From positions 1 through 50,949 of the forward strand of contig NZ_SJDM01000022.1 of the NCBI RefSeq assembly GCF_004761865.1: a DNA stretch of 50,949 bases. The letters are read 5' to 3'. The stretch is from Crenalkalicoccus roseus (GTDB lineage Bacteria > Pseudomonadota > Alphaproteobacteria > Acetobacterales > Acetobacteraceae). The notes under the pieces were generated by a model. The model worked only from the letters and a program-made list of their open reading frames with translations, was not told where the DNA came from and searched no databases. A program made the translations under genes and the position numbers. This document shows positions 1 to 11,347 of this stretch, one piece after another (position 1 is the stretch's first letter; each line of letters begins with the position of its first letter).

Positions 1-49
1 AGCCTACCGGTTTGTCCACGCGGCCTAGGCAAAGATTGTCTAACAGACT

Positions 50-2461
50 TTAGAGCGGGCAGACCCCGGCCGCGCAGTGCAGATGCGCGAGATCCACCGC
101 CTCGTGCAGCGCGGGGTCGCGGATCGCCTCGACCAGCGCGACGAAGCGGTCCATCGGCACCTCCTCCTCCGGCAGGTACTCGTAGCCGAGCGCATGGTCC
201 GGCCGGCTCGGCAGGATGGCGCAGCAGCGGATCCGCGGCTGGTGCGCCAGCAGCATGTCGCGGAAGGCATCGAGGCCATGGCGGTCGGTGTAGACCTTCA
301 GCGTGTAGGAGACCTGGTTGCCCCGCGCGGCGCCGATCCAGTGCTTCTCCAGCAATTCGAGCCAGCGATACTGCGCCTCGGGCGAGGCCTCGGGCGCGGT
401 CACCAGCCGCTCCCCCAAGCCGAGGCGCTGGATCAGCGGCAGGGTCGGGAAGCCGACGATGCTCATGCCGGGGAAGCTGCGCAGCGGCCGCACCGGGTAG
501 CCGCGCGCCTCGTACTCGGCGAGCAGCGGATCGCTGTCGGCGGCCCAGGCGCCGGTGGCGTCGCGCGTGCCCTTGAACTGCACCCAGCGCAGATATTGCC
601 GCCGCGCCGGCAGGTGCGCGCCCTCGGTCAGGCCGAACAGCTTGGAGGTGGTGCCGGCGGGCTTCACGGTGGTGACGGTGAAGGGGCGCCGCAGGCCGAG
701 CGCCGCGGCATAGGCATCGGCCTCCGCCTTCGCCGCCGCGGAGAGCCGCGCCAGCATCGCCCAGAACGGGGCGGCGCGCGCCTCGTCCAGCAGGTCGTCG
801 AAGGCGAGGCCGAAGCGCATCCACGCCCATTCGTGCAGGCCGGTCGGGCCGATGCCCATGCGGTTGGTGCGCCGCACCTCCTCGGCGTAGAGCGCGTCCA
901 TCAGGTTGGCGCGCATTAGGAAGCGCACGCCGAGGCGCACGCTGTCCTCCACCCGCGCATCCCATTCGGCGGCGATGCCGGGCGGCACGGCGCCGGGCGC
1001 CACCTGCTCGAACGGCACCGGGCAGGCGAGCAGCGGCGCGAAATCGGCGATCACGCAATAGCCGCCGGTGACGTGCAGCACGATCTCGCCGCAGGGGTTG
1101 GTGGTGACGGGGAAGCGCGCCGTCCGCGCCCGCCGCGCGAGCTCCGCCAGCAGCGCCACCGCATGGTCGGCGCGGTAGCGGGCGGAGCGCACGTCGCGCC
1201 CGTCCTCGTGCACCGGCTTCTCCCGCGCGGTGCCGGCGCGGCAATCCTCCAGCCGGTCGCCGTTGATGAAGCCGGGCTCGCCGTTGATGAAGGCGCAGCG
1301 CGTCGCCTCCTCGAACACCGCCAGAGCGTGGCGGTCGAGCGGCGCCGTGCTGCCGGCGCGGGCGGCGCGCACGCCCTCCCAGAACCCGGCGTCCACCATC
1401 ACCGAGTTGTTCGCCGTCCACAGCCCGCCCTCGGCCTTGGCGCGAATGAAGCGGAAGATGCCGGGATCGCGCCAGGATTTGGTGGCCATGCGCGCGGCGC
1501 GGCGGGCGCCGCCGACCTGCACCTCGACGGAGAGGTAGTGGTCCACCAGCAGCGCCTGCTCCCAAGGCGCCATCGCCTCGTCTCCCGGCGCGCGGTGGCG
1601 GGCGGGCTCGATGACGTGGTGGCGCAGGTTGACGAAGGCGCGCATCAGCGAGAGGGGGCCGGAGGCCGGGCGCCCCTGCATCCCGCCGATCGGCGCGCCG
1701 CGCGGGCGGATGACGGAGAAGTCAAGCAGCAGCGTGGCGTCCCGCGCGCCGGCGAAGGCCAGGCTCTCCAGCAGCTCCACCGCCTTGGCCCAGCCCTCGC
1801 GGCTGTCGGCGACGGCGTGGCGGAGGGCACCGGGCGGCGCCTCGGCCGGGTCGGCGAGGAATTCGCGCGCGATCCAGGCGCGGATCTCGGCCTCCTGTGC
1901 CGCGGTGAAGGCTTCGAGCCCGGTGCCCCAGGGCAGCAGGCCGAACTCGACGCCGAAGCGGTGCAGATCCTCGCGCCGGTGCGGGAAATCCGGATGCGCG
2001 GGCGAGAGGTGCAGCAGCAGGCGCGGCGCCCCGGCCCAGTCCACCGCCACCAGCGCGTCGTCATAGGCCCGCCCGACGCCGCTGCCGTTCAGCAGCAGGT
2101 AGAACAGGGTGAAGGAGGCGATGGCGGTGGCGCAGTTGGTGAACACCTCCATGTTGCGCCGGGGCTGGTTGGCATCGCCATGCTGCAGGTGCCGCCCCGA
2201 GGTGATCAGCGCCCCGGTGGCGATGGCGTTGCGCAGCCGCGCCTGCTCCACCGGATCGGCGGCCGGGCCGAGCAGCGCCATGTTGCCGGCGGCGACGCGG
2301 TCGGCGACCCGGCCCCAATCCTCCGCATCGCCAGGGCGGAAGACGGTGCGGCGGGCCACCGCCAGGCCCATGCCCGCCTCCAGCGCGCGGGGGGGAAGCG
2401 GCGCCTCCCCGAAGCTGGCACCGGGAGCGGCCGCGCACCACGCCGGCAGGAACCCATCCAT
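50..2461 (-). CDS. nrdJ: Adenosylcobalamin-dependent ribonucleoside-triphosphate reductase (class II)
   Basis: Reduces ribonucleotides to deoxyribonucleotides using B12 as radical source, without oxygen dependence. About 803 residues, the size of the monomeric RTPR type. Visible family marks: TNCATA (first redox cysteine, N-terminal third), NPCGEI followed by a second cysteine in GGYCVIADFAP (thiyl/redox cysteines), GIGPTGLHEW, KPAGTTSKL, and a C-terminal CAAGVC pair that would re-reduce the active site. I start it at the ATG at 2461 because GGAGGG lies 6 bases upstream; an upstream GTG at 2500 would add 13 residues but has no comparable ribosome site and would overlap a regulatory box. The gene stands alone, and two NrdR-box-like sites precede it. 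Stop is TAA at 50-52. Confidence 0.93.
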   Translation of the reverse strand: MDGFLPAWCAAAPGASFGEAPLPPRALEAGMGLAVARRTVFRPGDAEDWGRVADRVAAGNMALLGPAADPVEQARLRNAIATGALITSGRHLQHGDANQPRRNMEVFTNCATAIASFTLFYLLLNGSGVGRAYDDALVAVDWAGAPRLLLHLSPAHPDFPHRREDLHRFGVEFGLLPWGTGLEAFTAAQEAEIRAWIAREFLADPAEAPPGALRHAVADSREGWAKAVELLESLAFAGARDATLLLDFSVIRPRGAPIGGMQGRPASGPLSLMRAFVNLRHHVIEPARHRAPGDEAMAPWEQALLVDHYLSVEVQVGGARRAARMATKSWRDPGIFRFIRAKAEGGLWTANNSVMVDAGFWEGVRAARAGSTAPLDRHALAVFEEATRCAFINGEPGFINGDRLEDCRAGTAREKPVHEDGRDVRSARYRADHAVALLAELARRARTARFPVTTNPCGEIVLHVTGGYCVIADFAPLLACPVPFEQVAPGAVPPGIAAEWDARVEDSVRLGVRFLMRANLMDALYAEEVRRTNRMGIGPTGLHEWAWMRFGLAFDDLLDEARAAPFWAMLARLSAAAKAEADAYAAALGLRRPFTVTTVKPAGTTSKLFGLTEGAHLPARRQYLRWVQFKGTRDATGAWAADSDPLLAEYEARGYPVRPLRSFPGMSIVGFPTLPLIQRLGLGERLVTAPEASPEAQYRWLELLEKHWIGAARGNQVSYTLKVYTDRHGLDAFRDMLLAHQPRIRCCAILPSRPDHALGYEYLPEEEVPMDRFVALVEAIRDPALHEAVDLAHLHCAAGVCPL

Positions 2462-2496
2462 CCTGTGCCCTCCGCATCCTTCGGGAGCGACCCCGG

Positions 2497-2512
2497 ACAC
2501 TAGATATAGGGT
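2497..2512. promoter_or_regulatory. NrdR box 1 upstream of nrdJ
   Basis: ACACTAGATATAGGGT matches 14 of 16 positions of the NrdR consensus acaCwAtATaTwGtgt. It lies 35 bases upstream of the chosen nrdJ start and 31 bp (start to start) from a second, weaker box. NrdR is the ATP/dATP-sensing repressor of ribonucleotide reductase genes and normally binds such paired boxes. Confidence 0.75.
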
Positions 2513-2527
2513 TTCTGTCCCGCCGTC

Positions 2528-2543
2528 ACCAACTATATGGCGG
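2528..2543. promoter_or_regulatory. NrdR box 2 (degenerate) upstream of nrdJ
   Basis: On the minus strand this reads CCGCCATATAGTTGGT, about 10 of 16 matches to the NrdR consensus with the CATATA core kept. It would be a weak call alone. It starts exactly 31 bp from box 1, the three-helical-turn spacing usual for tandem NrdR boxes, which supports it. The nrdJ promoter should lie around these boxes. Confidence 0.55.
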
Positions 2544-2580
2544 TATCATTCTGCACCCGGCGTGTGCGGCCCTGCCGCCT

Positions 2581-3462
2581 TCAGCCGCCGCCGAGCAGGC
2601 GGACCAACCCGTCGAGCTGGTCGAGATCGCGGTAGCGGATCGTCACCTGGCCGCCGCGGCCGGCGTGACGGATGGACACCTTCAGCCCCAGCCGGTCCGA
2701 AAGGTCGCGCTCCAGCGCCGCGGTTTCCGGGTCGCGGACAGCGGGCGAGGCCGGCTCGGAGCGCGGCTTGGCGGCGGCCAGCGCCTCGGTCTGGCGCACG
2801 TTCAGGCCCCGATCCACCACCTGCAGGGCGAGGCCGACAGGATCCGGCGCGGTCAGCAGCGCGCGGGCGTGGCCAGCCGTCAGAGCGCCGTCGCGCAGCA
2901 GGTCCCGCACCCGCTCCGGCAGGCCGAGCAGGCGCAGCGTGTTGGCGACGTGGCTGCGGCTCTTGCCCACCGCCTGGCCGAGCGCCTCCTGCGTCATGCC
3001 GAACTCGTCGAGCAGGCGGCGATAGCCCTCCGCCTCCTCCAGCGCATTGAGGTCCTGGCGCTGCAGGTTCTCGACCAGGGCCGCCGCCATGGCCTCGCGG
3101 TCGCCGAGTTCGCGGATGACGACCGGCACCTCGTGCAGCGGCACCTGCTGCGCCGCGCGCCAGCGACGCTCCCCGCCGATGATCTGGTAATGGCCCGGCG
3201 CGCCGGGCTTGGGGCGGACCAGGATGGGCTGCAGCAGGCCATGCTCGCGGATGGAGTCCGCGAGCTCCTGCAGCGCTCCGGGCTCCGCCGCGGCGCGCGG
3301 CTGGAAGGGGCTCGGTTCCAGGAGTTCGATGGCGACGGTGCGCAGACCCTCCCCGCCGGGCGGGGCGGCCTCGATGGGGTCGGGCGAAGCGGGCAGGTCG
3401 CCGAGCAGGGCGGAGAGGCCGCGGCCGAGGCGGGGCGGGCGCTTGGTCGGCACGACGCTCAT
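2581..3462 (-). CDS. parB: Chromosome partitioning protein ParB
   Basis: CTP-dependent DNA clamp that loads at parS and spreads, forming the centromere complex that ParA segregates. 293 residues. The N-terminal part has GHYQIIGGERR with the GERR CTP-binding motif near residues 97-100, then ENLQRQDLNALEEAEGY (about 131-147). A helix-turn-helix for parS recognition lies near residues 156-180 (MTQEALGQAVGKSRSHVANT), and a dimerisation region ends in RYRDLDQLDGLVRLLGG. The ATG overlaps the parA stop (ATGA), so translation is probably coupled. It is the last gene of the parA-rsmG-mnmG run. Length and motifs are normal for a chromosomal ParB. Confidence 0.97.
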   Translation of the reverse strand: MSVVPTKRPPRLGRGLSALLGDLPASPDPIEAAPPGGEGLRTVAIELLEPSPFQPRAAAEPGALQELADSIREHGLLQPILVRPKPGAPGHYQIIGGERRWRAAQQVPLHEVPVVIRELGDREAMAAALVENLQRQDLNALEEAEGYRRLLDEFGMTQEALGQAVGKSRSHVANTLRLLGLPERVRDLLRDGALTAGHARALLTAPDPVGLALQVVDRGLNVRQTEALAAAKPRSEPASPAVRDPETAALERDLSDRLGLKVSIRHAGRGGQVTIRYRDLDQLDGLVRLLGGG

Positions 3463-4265
3463 GCGGCGCTCCTCGCCCGGGCCCGGTCGCGGCGGCGGAA
3501 TTCCGCGGCGAGGCGCACATAGGCCTGCGCCCCCGGGGAGCGGAAATCGTAGAGGGTCACCGGCAGCCCATGGGAGGGCGCCTCGCTGATCCGGATGTTC
3601 CGCGGAATCACGGTCTCGAACACCTTGTCCTTGAAGAAGCCGCGCACGTCCTGGGCCACCGCCTCGGACAGGTTGTTACGGCGATCAAACATGGTCAGCA
3701 CGATGCCCTCCAGGCCGAGCGCCGGATTGAGACCGCGCCGCACGCGTTCGATGGTCTGGGTGATCTGGCTGACACCTTCGAGCGCGAAGAACTCGCATTG
3801 CAGCGGCACCAGCACCGCCTCCGCCGCCACCAGGGCGTTAAGCGTCAGCAGCCCCAGGGAAGGGGGGCAGTCCAGGAACACGTAGTCGTAGCCGCGCAAC
3901 GCCTCGGGTGCCGCCCGCAGCGCGTGGCGCAGCCGCCGTTCCCGGTCCTCCAGCTCCACCAGCTCCACCTCGGCGCCGGCCAGATCGGGATCGGCGGGGA
4001 CGATGGAAAGCTGGGGCACAGCGGTAGGGCGGATCACGGCCGCGAGCGGCTGCGCCCCCACCAGCAGCGCATAGGTGCCGAGGCCACGCGCGCCGCGGTC
4101 CAGGCCGAGGCCGGTGGAAGCATTGCCCTGCGGATCGAGATCCACCAGCAGGACACGGTGCTCGGAGGCGAGCGCGGTCGCCAGGTTGATGGCGGTGGTC
4201 GTCTTGCCGACGCCACCCTTCTGGTTGGCAAGCGCGACGATGCGCGGGGAAGCGCGGTCAGGCAT
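3459..4265 (-). CDS. parA: Chromosome partitioning ATPase ParA (Soj)
   Basis: Walker-type ATPase that binds nucleoid DNA when ATP-bound and moves ParB-parS complexes toward a pole. 268 residues. The deviant Walker A KGGVGKTT is at residues 16-23 with the signature lysine, followed by VDLDPQGNASTGLG. The Walker B region is YVFLDCPPSLGLLTLNAL. It overlaps rsmG upstream by 8 bases and parB downstream by 4, so the three genes form one translational unit. The short N-terminus without an extra HTH domain marks a chromosomal rather than plasmid type I ParA. Confidence 0.97.
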   Translation of the reverse strand: MPDRASPRIVALANQKGGVGKTTTAINLATALASEHRVLLVDLDPQGNASTGLGLDRGARGLGTYALLVGAQPLAAVIRPTAVPQLSIVPADPDLAGAEVELVELEDRERRLRHALRAAPEALRGYDYVFLDCPPSLGLLTLNALVAAEAVLVPLQCEFFALEGVSQITQTIERVRRGLNPALGLEGIVLTMFDRRNNLSEAVAQDVRGFFKDKVFETVIPRNIRISEAPSHGLPVTLYDFRSPGAQAYVRLAAEFRRRDRARARSAA

Positions 4266-4878
4266 GGGCGCCGGCGGCAGGGTGGATCTCGCTGAGACGG
4301 AGGATGGTAGCGACCGGGTCGGTCCGGCTTGGAAAGCGTTCGACGTGCATTGTCCAGCCCCGGACAGCGGCGGTCAATTCTTCCTGCACACGGCGCCCCT
4401 TCGGGAACAGGGCAACGCCGCCCGGCGCGAGCAGGGGGTGGGCATAGCGCAGCAACTCCGGCAGCGGCGCCAGGGCACGGGCGGTCACCACCGCGGCAGG
4501 CGGCGGGGCGGCTGCCTCGATGCGGTGCGGATGCACCGTCACGACGCCAAGCCCCAGGCTGCGCGCCGCCTCGCCGAGGAAGGCGGCCTTGCGACGGTCG
4601 GACTCGATCAGGTGGGTCGGCCGGCCAGTCACCATCGCCAGCACCAGTCCCGGGAAGCCGGCGCCGGAGCCGAGGTCCACGATCGGCCCCGCGCCCTCAG
4701 GCAGAAGCGGCACCAATTGCAGCGAATCGAGAACGTGGCGCCGCCACAGCGCGGTCTCGTCGCGGTCTGCCACCAGATTGATGCGCAGGTTCCAGCGCCG
4801 CAGCAGCGCCAGGAACTCTCGCAGTCGCGCCTCCGTTTCACGTGAAACCGTCAGGGCGGGGTCTGCCGCCTGTTTCAC
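4258..4878 (-). CDS. rsmG: 16S rRNA (guanine(527)-N(7))-methyltransferase RsmG (GidB)
   Basis: SAM-dependent enzyme that methylates G527 of 16S rRNA. 206 residues. The SAM-binding loop [11 protein letters not shown] is at residues 67-77. The start is a GTG at 4878 whose last two bases belong to the TGA stop of mnmG (GTGA overlap). Residues 11-15 read VSRET, encoded directly by an embedded parS palindrome, a known quirk of gidB genes near origins. The gene overlaps parA by 8 bases. Confidence 0.96.
   Translation of the reverse strand: MKQAADPALTVSRETEARLREFLALLRRWNLRINLVADRDETALWRRHVLDSLQLVPLLPEGAGPIVDLGSGAGFPGLVLAMVTGRPTHLIESDRRKAAFLGEAARSLGLGVVTVHPHRIEAAAPPPAAVVTARALAPLPELLRYAHPLLAPGGVALFPKGRRVQEELTAAVRGWTMHVERFPSRTDPVATILRLSEIHPAAGAHA
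4834..4849. other. parS centromere site 1 (inside rsmG)
   Basis: CGTTTCACGTGAAACG contains the perfect 14-bp palindrome GTTTCACGTGAAAC, the core of the canonical ParB site TGTTTCACGTGAAACA. Only the outermost base pair differs, and it keeps the symmetry. It is translated as V-S-R-E-T in RsmG. parB lies about 1.4 kb away, so the site is almost certainly functional. Confidence 0.93.
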
Positions 4879-4886
4879 GTGGAACG
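4871..4886. other. parS centromere site 2 (mnmG/rsmG junction)
   Basis: TGTTTCACGTGGAACG matches the 16-bp parS consensus at 14 positions. The start-to-start distance to site 1 is 37 bp. On the minus strand the same bases encode the last codons and TGA of mnmG and the GTG start of rsmG. One arm is degenerate (GGAAC instead of GAAAC), so binding may be weaker than at site 1. Confidence 0.8.
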
Positions 4887-6746
4887 TCCCTCCAGCCGCC
4901 GCAGATGCACGGCCAGCGCCGCCAGCGCCGCCGGGGTGACGCCCGGAACCCGCCCCGCGCTGCCGAGCGTCGCCGGCCGCGCCCGGGACAGGCGCTGGCG
5001 CATCTCCAGGGAGAGACCGGGCACCGCCCCGAAATCCAGCCCCGCCGGGATCGTCAGCCGCTCCTCCCGTTCCAGCAGGCGCAGCTCCGCCGCCTGGCGT
5101 TCCAGATAGGGGGCGTAGAGGGCCCGCGCCTCCAGCTCCGCCCGCACCCGCGGCGCCAGCCCGCGTAGCCAGGGAAAGAGCCGCTCCACCGCCTCGCCGG
5201 AAAGGCCGGGAAGCGCCAGCGCCTCCAGCGCGCTGCGCCAGCGCCCGTCCTGGTTCACCGCGATGCCGGCCGCCTGATACTGCGCCGGGGTCGCGCCCTC
5301 CTGCCGGGCGCGGGCCAGCGCCTCGTCCACGGCACGGGCGAAGCGTCGGTGCGACGCCGCGCGCTCCGCGCCGACACAGCCCCAGGCGATGCCCTTCTCC
5401 GTCAGCCGCAGCCCGGCATTGTCGGCACGCAGGGCGAGGCGGAACTCCGACCGCGCGGTCAGCATCCGATAGGGCTCGGTGACGCCCTGCAGCACCAAGT
5501 CATCCAGCATCACGCCGATATAGGCCTCGCCCCGCCCCAGAACCCGGTCGGGCTCCGCCCCGCCGGCGCGGCAGGCGGCGTTGATCCCTGCCATCACGCC
5601 CTGGGCCGCCGCCTCCTCATAACCGGTGGTGCCGTTGATCTGCCCGGCGAGGAACAGGCCGGGCACAGCGCGCAGCTCCAGCGTCGGGCGCAGCGCCCGC
5701 GGGTCCACATGGTCGTACTCGATGGCGTAGCCGGGGCGGAGGATGCGCGCCCGCTCCAGCCCGAGGATAGAGGCGATCACCGCCGCCTGCACCTCCTCCG
5801 GCAGGCTGGTGGAGATGCCGTTGGGGTAGATCGTGTCGTCCTCCAGCCCCTCCGGCTCCAGGAAGATCTGGTGCCGCGGCTTCTCCGCGAAGCGCACCAC
5901 CTTGTCCTCGATCGAGGGGCAGTAGCGCGGCCCCACCCCCTCGATCCGCCCGCCATAGACGGCGCTGCGGTGCAGGTTGGCGCGGATCAGCGCATGGGTG
6001 GCCTCGGTGGTATAGGTGATGGCGCAGGAGAGCTGCGGGTTGACGATCCGCTCCGTCATCCAGGAGAGCGGCTCGGGCGGGTCGTCCCCCGGCTGCGCCT
6101 CCAGCGCCGCCCAGGCGATGCTCCGCCGGTCGAGGCGCGGCGGCGTGCCGGTCTTCAGCCGCCCCAGCGGTAGGCCGAGCCTGGCGAGGGTGCGGGAAAG
6201 GCCGAGGGCGGGCGCCTCCCCCGCCCGGCCGGCAGGGATGCGCCGCTCGCCGATATGGATCTCGCCGCGCAGGAAGGTGCCGGTGGTGATCACCACCGCC
6301 CCCGCGCCGATGTGCACGCCCTCCGCCGTCACCACGCCCGCGACCCGGCCGGCGGCGTCCAGCGCCAGATCCTCCACCGCCCCCGCCCGCAGCGTCAGGT
6401 TCGGCGTGGCGAGCAGCAGTGCCTGCACCGCGCGGCGGAACAACGCCCGGTCGGCCTGCGCGCGCGGGCCGCGCACCGCCGGCCCTTTGCTGCGGTTGAG
6501 CAGCTTGAAATGGATCCCTGCGGCGTCGGCGGCGCGGGCAATGATGCCGTCCAGCGCGTCCACCTCCCGCACCAGATGCCCCTTGCCGATGCCGCCCACC
6601 GCGGGGTTGCAGGACATCTCCCCTATGGTCTCGATCCGGTGCGTCAGCAGCAGCGTGCGCGCGCCGCAGCGGGCCGCCGCCGCCGCCGCCTCCGCGCCGG
6701 CGTGGCCGCCGCCGACCACCACCACATCCCAGCTCTCATCCACCAT
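4875..6746 (-). CDS. mnmG: tRNA uridine-5-carboxymethylaminomethyl modification enzyme MnmG (GidA)
   Basis: FAD-dependent half of the MnmEG complex that installs cmnm5U at tRNA wobble position 34. 623 residues, normal length. The N-terminal Rossmann FAD motif reads [20 protein letters not shown]. GidA signature 1 is [13 protein letters not shown] and signature 2 is [17 protein letters not shown]. The conserved family cysteine is in [15 protein letters not shown]. Start ATG at 6746. The stop overlaps the rsmG GTG inside a parS site. Its partner mnmE lies two genes upstream in the same direction. Confidence 0.97.
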   Translation of the reverse strand: MVDESWDVVVVGGGHAGAEAAAAAARCGARTLLLTHRIETIGEMSCNPAVGGIGKGHLVREVDALDGIIARAADAAGIHFKLLNRSKGPAVRGPRAQADRALFRRAVQALLLATPNLTLRAGAVEDLALDAAGRVAGVVTAEGVHIGAGAVVITTGTFLRGEIHIGERRIPAGRAGEAPALGLSRTLARLGLPLGRLKTGTPPRLDRRSIAWAALEAQPGDDPPEPLSWMTERIVNPQLSCAITYTTEATHALIRANLHRSAVYGGRIEGVGPRYCPSIEDKVVRFAEKPRHQIFLEPEGLEDDTIYPNGISTSLPEEVQAAVIASILGLERARILRPGYAIEYDHVDPRALRPTLELRAVPGLFLAGQINGTTGYEEAAAQGVMAGINAACRAGGAEPDRVLGRGEAYIGVMLDDLVLQGVTEPYRMLTARSEFRLALRADNAGLRLTEKGIAWGCVGAERAASHRRFARAVDEALARARQEGATPAQYQAAGIAVNQDGRWRSALEALALPGLSGEAVERLFPWLRGLAPRVRAELEARALYAPYLERQAAELRLLEREERLTIPAGLDFGAVPGLSLEMRQRLSRARPATLGSAGRVPGVTPAALAALAVHLRRLEGRST

Positions 6747-6779
6747 GGGGGCGCATATAGCGGAGCGCCCCGACCGGCA

Positions 6780-7409
6780 TCAGCCCTCGGCGTCGGGATC
6801 GCTCAGATGGAAGCCGAGCGCCCGCTGGTAGATCAGCAGCGCGAAGCGCGGATCGGCCGCCATCTCCGCGGGCGGCGTGCCGGCCCCGGCGAGGGCGCGG
6901 CGGAAGCCCGCCAGGATCGCCTCATCCAGCGGCGCCACCGCGCCGCAGGTGATGGCGAAGCCCCGCACCCGCGCGAGGCGCGTCGCCAGCACCGTGCCCG
7001 CTGGCGCACTCTCCGCCAGCGCCTCGTCCATCACCCAGGCCTCGCCGCCGAGCAGCGCGTCCTCCAGCAGCAGCCCCGCCTCCGGATGCGGGCCGAGCAC
7101 GCGAAACACCGAGAACCAGGCCCGCTCCAGCCCGCGCAGCACCAGCGCCTCCTCCTCCCCGGCTCCGCGATGCTGGCGCGCGACGCGCTCGATGGCGCGG
7201 GAGCGGCCGGGCAGGGCGGTGTGCACGGCGAGGTCGAAGGCGAAGGCGAGGTCCGCATCCGGAATCTGCGCCAGCGCCTCCGTCACCGGCAGGCCGAGCC
7301 GCCGCGCCTGCTCCAAGAGCTTCGGCATCGGCACCGTGCGCAGCGCCGCGTCCTGGAAGCGCTGCCGCAGCGCGGCGCAGCGGCGGTAGAACTCCAAGAC
7401 CTCGCCCAT
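6780..7409 (-). CDS. Uncharacterised 209-aa protein between mnmE and mnmG
   Basis: I do not recognise this protein. It starts with [20 protein letters not shown] at the ATG at 7409, only 4 bases after the mnmE stop, and ends 33 bases before mnmG, so it is in the same transcription unit as both tRNA-modification genes. The sequence is Ala/Leu/Arg-rich, predicted mostly helical, and has no signal peptide, membrane span, metal-binding cysteine pattern or nucleotide-binding motif. It has one central cysteine ([10 protein letters not shown]). Codon use matches its neighbours. A longer reading of the frame runs back into mnmE, but that part is an Arg-rich shadow. A link to MnmEG or to segregation is only positional inference. 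Confidence 0.75.
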   Translation of the reverse strand: MGEVLEFYRRCAALRQRFQDAALRTVPMPKLLEQARRLGLPVTEALAQIPDADLAFAFDLAVHTALPGRSRAIERVARQHRGAGEEEALVLRGLERAWFSVFRVLGPHPEAGLLLEDALLGGEAWVMDEALAESAPAGTVLATRLARVRGFAITCGAVAPLDEAILAGFRRALAGAGTPPAEMAADPRFALLIYQRALGFHLSDPDAEG

Positions 7410-7413
7410 CGCC

Positions 7414-8730
7414 CTATTTCCCGATGCAGAACTCGCCGAAGACCAGATCAAGCACCGCCTCCACCCCGACCTGGCCGGTGAGGCGGCCGAGGCTGCGCAG
7501 CGCCGCGCGCAGCGCCTCCGCCCGCAGCTCCGGCAGGGGGGCGGCCTCCAGCGCTGCCAGCCACCCCGCCGCCTCGCGCAGCGCCGCGCGATGGCGGGGG
7601 CGGGTGAGTGGCGCCTCCGCCGCGAGCCCGGCCCGGGAAGCCGCCGCCTCGGCCAGACGTGCCTGCAACGCGGCCAGCCCCGCCCCGGTGCGGGCGGAGA
7701 CGGGGATCGGCGCCTCGCCCCCGATCTGCGCCGGCGCCGGGGCGAGGTCGGTCTTGTTCGCCACCACCACCACGCCAGGGCGCACCAGCGCCAGCGTCTC
7801 CGCATCCGGGGGGGCGTCGGCGGCGAAGACGGCGAGGATCAGGTCGGCTTCCCCCGCCCGCAGGCGGGCGCGGCGCACCCCCTCCGCCTCGATCTCGTCC
7901 GCCGCCTCGCGCAGCCCGGCCGTGTCGGCCAGGGTCACCGGCACGCCGCCGAGGTCGAGCCGCGCCTCCACCACGTCTCGCGTCGTGCCGGCGCGGGTGG
8001 AGACGATCGCCACCTCCCGCCCCGCCAGCGCGTTCATCAGCGAGGATTTGCCCGCGTTCGGCGCGCCGAGGATCGCCACCAGCAGCCCCTCGCGCAGCCG
8101 CTCCCCCCGCCCCTCGTCGTCGAGATGCGCCGCGATCTCGGCGCGCAGCGCCGCCGCCTCGGCCGCCACCGCGGCGTCGAGGCCGGAGGGCAGGTCCTCC
8201 TCCTCGAACTCGATGAAGGCCTCCTGCCGCGCCAGCAGGCGGGAGAGCCGCGCCGCCCAGCCGCCATAGAGCGCGGCCAGCGCCCCCTCCGCCTGGCGCA
8301 GCGCCTGGCGCCGCTGCGCCGCGGTCTCGGCGGCGATCAGGTCGGCGATGCCCTCCGCCGCCGTCAGGTCCAGCTTGCCGTGCAGGAAGGCGCGGCGGGT
8401 GAACTCCCCGGGCTCGGCCGGACGGGCGCCGGCGGCGGCCAGCGCCTCCGCCACCCCGGCGATCACCGCCGGGCCGCCATGCAGGTGAAGCTCCGCCGCA
8501 TCCTCCCCGGTGTAGCTGCGCGGGCCGGGGAACCACAGCACCAGCGCCCGGTCCAGCGCCTCGCCGGTGGCGGGGTGGCGCAGCCGGCGCAGCGTCGCCT
8601 CCCGCGGGCGCGGCAGGCGGCCGGCGAGCGCCGCCAGCACCCTGGCGGCTTCGGGGCCGGAGAGGCGCATCACCGCCACTGCCGCCCGCCCGGCGCCGGA
8701 GGCGAGGGCGAAGATCGTATCGCCATTCAT
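7414..8730 (-). CDS. mnmE: tRNA uridine-5-carboxymethylaminomethyl modification GTPase MnmE (TrmE)
   Basis: GTPase partner of MnmG in wobble-uridine modification. 438 residues. The N-terminal tetrahydrofolate-binding domain opens with [18 protein letters not shown] helical domain surrounds an inserted Ras-like G domain: G1 GAPNAGKS at about 222-229, then [15 protein letters not shown] (G3) and NKTD (G4). The C-terminus is FCIGK, containing the family's invariant catalytic cysteine. The G domain and terminal motif are intact, so it should be active. Confidence 0.97.
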   Translation of the reverse strand: MNGDTIFALASGAGRAAVAVMRLSGPEAARVLAALAGRLPRPREATLRRLRHPATGEALDRALVLWFPGPRSYTGEDAAELHLHGGPAVIAGVAEALAAAGARPAEPGEFTRRAFLHGKLDLTAAEGIADLIAAETAAQRRQALRQAEGALAALYGGWAARLSRLLARQEAFIEFEEEDLPSGLDAAVAAEAAALRAEIAAHLDDEGRGERLREGLLVAILGAPNAGKSSLMNALAGREVAIVSTRAGTTRDVVEARLDLGGVPVTLADTAGLREAADEIEAEGVRRARLRAGEADLILAVFAADAPPDAETLALVRPGVVVVANKTDLAPAPAQIGGEAPIPVSARTGAGLAALQARLAEAAASRAGLAAEAPLTRPRHRAALREAAGWLAALEAAPLPELRAEALRAALRSLGRLTGQVGVEAVLDLVFGEFCIGK

Positions 8731-8761
8731 GCAACCACCGGCCCCGCCCCGGCGGCCGAGC

Positions 8762-9151
8762 TCAACCCCCGGTGGATTTGGGCGGCGGCACGTCCCGCTC
8801 GGTCAGCATCAGCCGCCGCACCCGCCCCCCGCCCTGGAGATGCACGGCGAGGATCTCGTCCACATCCTCGGTGGTGCGCGGCCGATACCACACCCCCTCG
8901 GGGTAGATCACCATCGTCGGCCCGAACTCGCAGCGGTCGAGGCAGCCCGCCATGTTCACCCGCACATCCCGGAGGCCGAGCTCCTTGGCGCGGGCCTTCA
9001 TGTAGTCCCGCAGCCGCTCGCCGCCCCTGCCGGCGCAGCAGCCGCGCGGATGCCCCTCCGGCCGCCGGTTGCAGCAGACGAACACATGGGCCCGGTAGAA
9101 CAGGGGCGGGTCGTCCTTTGCCCTGCCGGGCAGGGGCTGGCCATCGGTCAC
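8762..9151 (-). CDS. Thioredoxin-fold [2Fe-2S] ferredoxin
   Basis: Small electron-transfer protein of about 129 residues. The fold is the thioredoxin-like [2Fe-2S] ferredoxin type (Shethna/NuoE-related). Cluster cysteines are visible as [16 protein letters not shown] and [13 protein letters not shown], followed by the typical [21 protein letters not shown] start at the GTG at 9151, preceded by CGGAGAGA; the frame stays open further upstream but that part has no motif. It heads the minus-strand run that includes mnmE, 31 bases upstream of it, and is divergent from the DUF255 gene at 9244. Partner proteins are unknown. Confidence 0.85.
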   Translation of the reverse strand: MTDGQPLPGRAKDDPPLFYRAHVFVCCNRRPEGHPRGCCAGRGGERLRDYMKARAKELGLRDVRVNMAGCLDRCEFGPTMVIYPEGVWYRPRTTEDVDEILAVHLQGGGRVRRLMLTERDVPPPKSTGG

Positions 9152-9243
9152 GTCGACTCTCTCCGGGCGGGGGGCGGCTGGGAAGCCCGCCACGCACGCC
9201 CCATCTAGCGGCCTCATCCCCCAGCGGCCAGGGCCCGCGCACC

Positions 9244-11298
<2,055 letters not shown>

Positions 11299-11347
11299 CG
11301 GCGGGGGCGGGCGGGTGTGGCATCCGCCCCCTGCCGGACCCGCGACC

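Noticed and set aside
1-49. Possible terminator downstream of nrdJ
   Set aside because: The 49 bases contain no stem followed by a T-run in the direction of nrdJ transcription.
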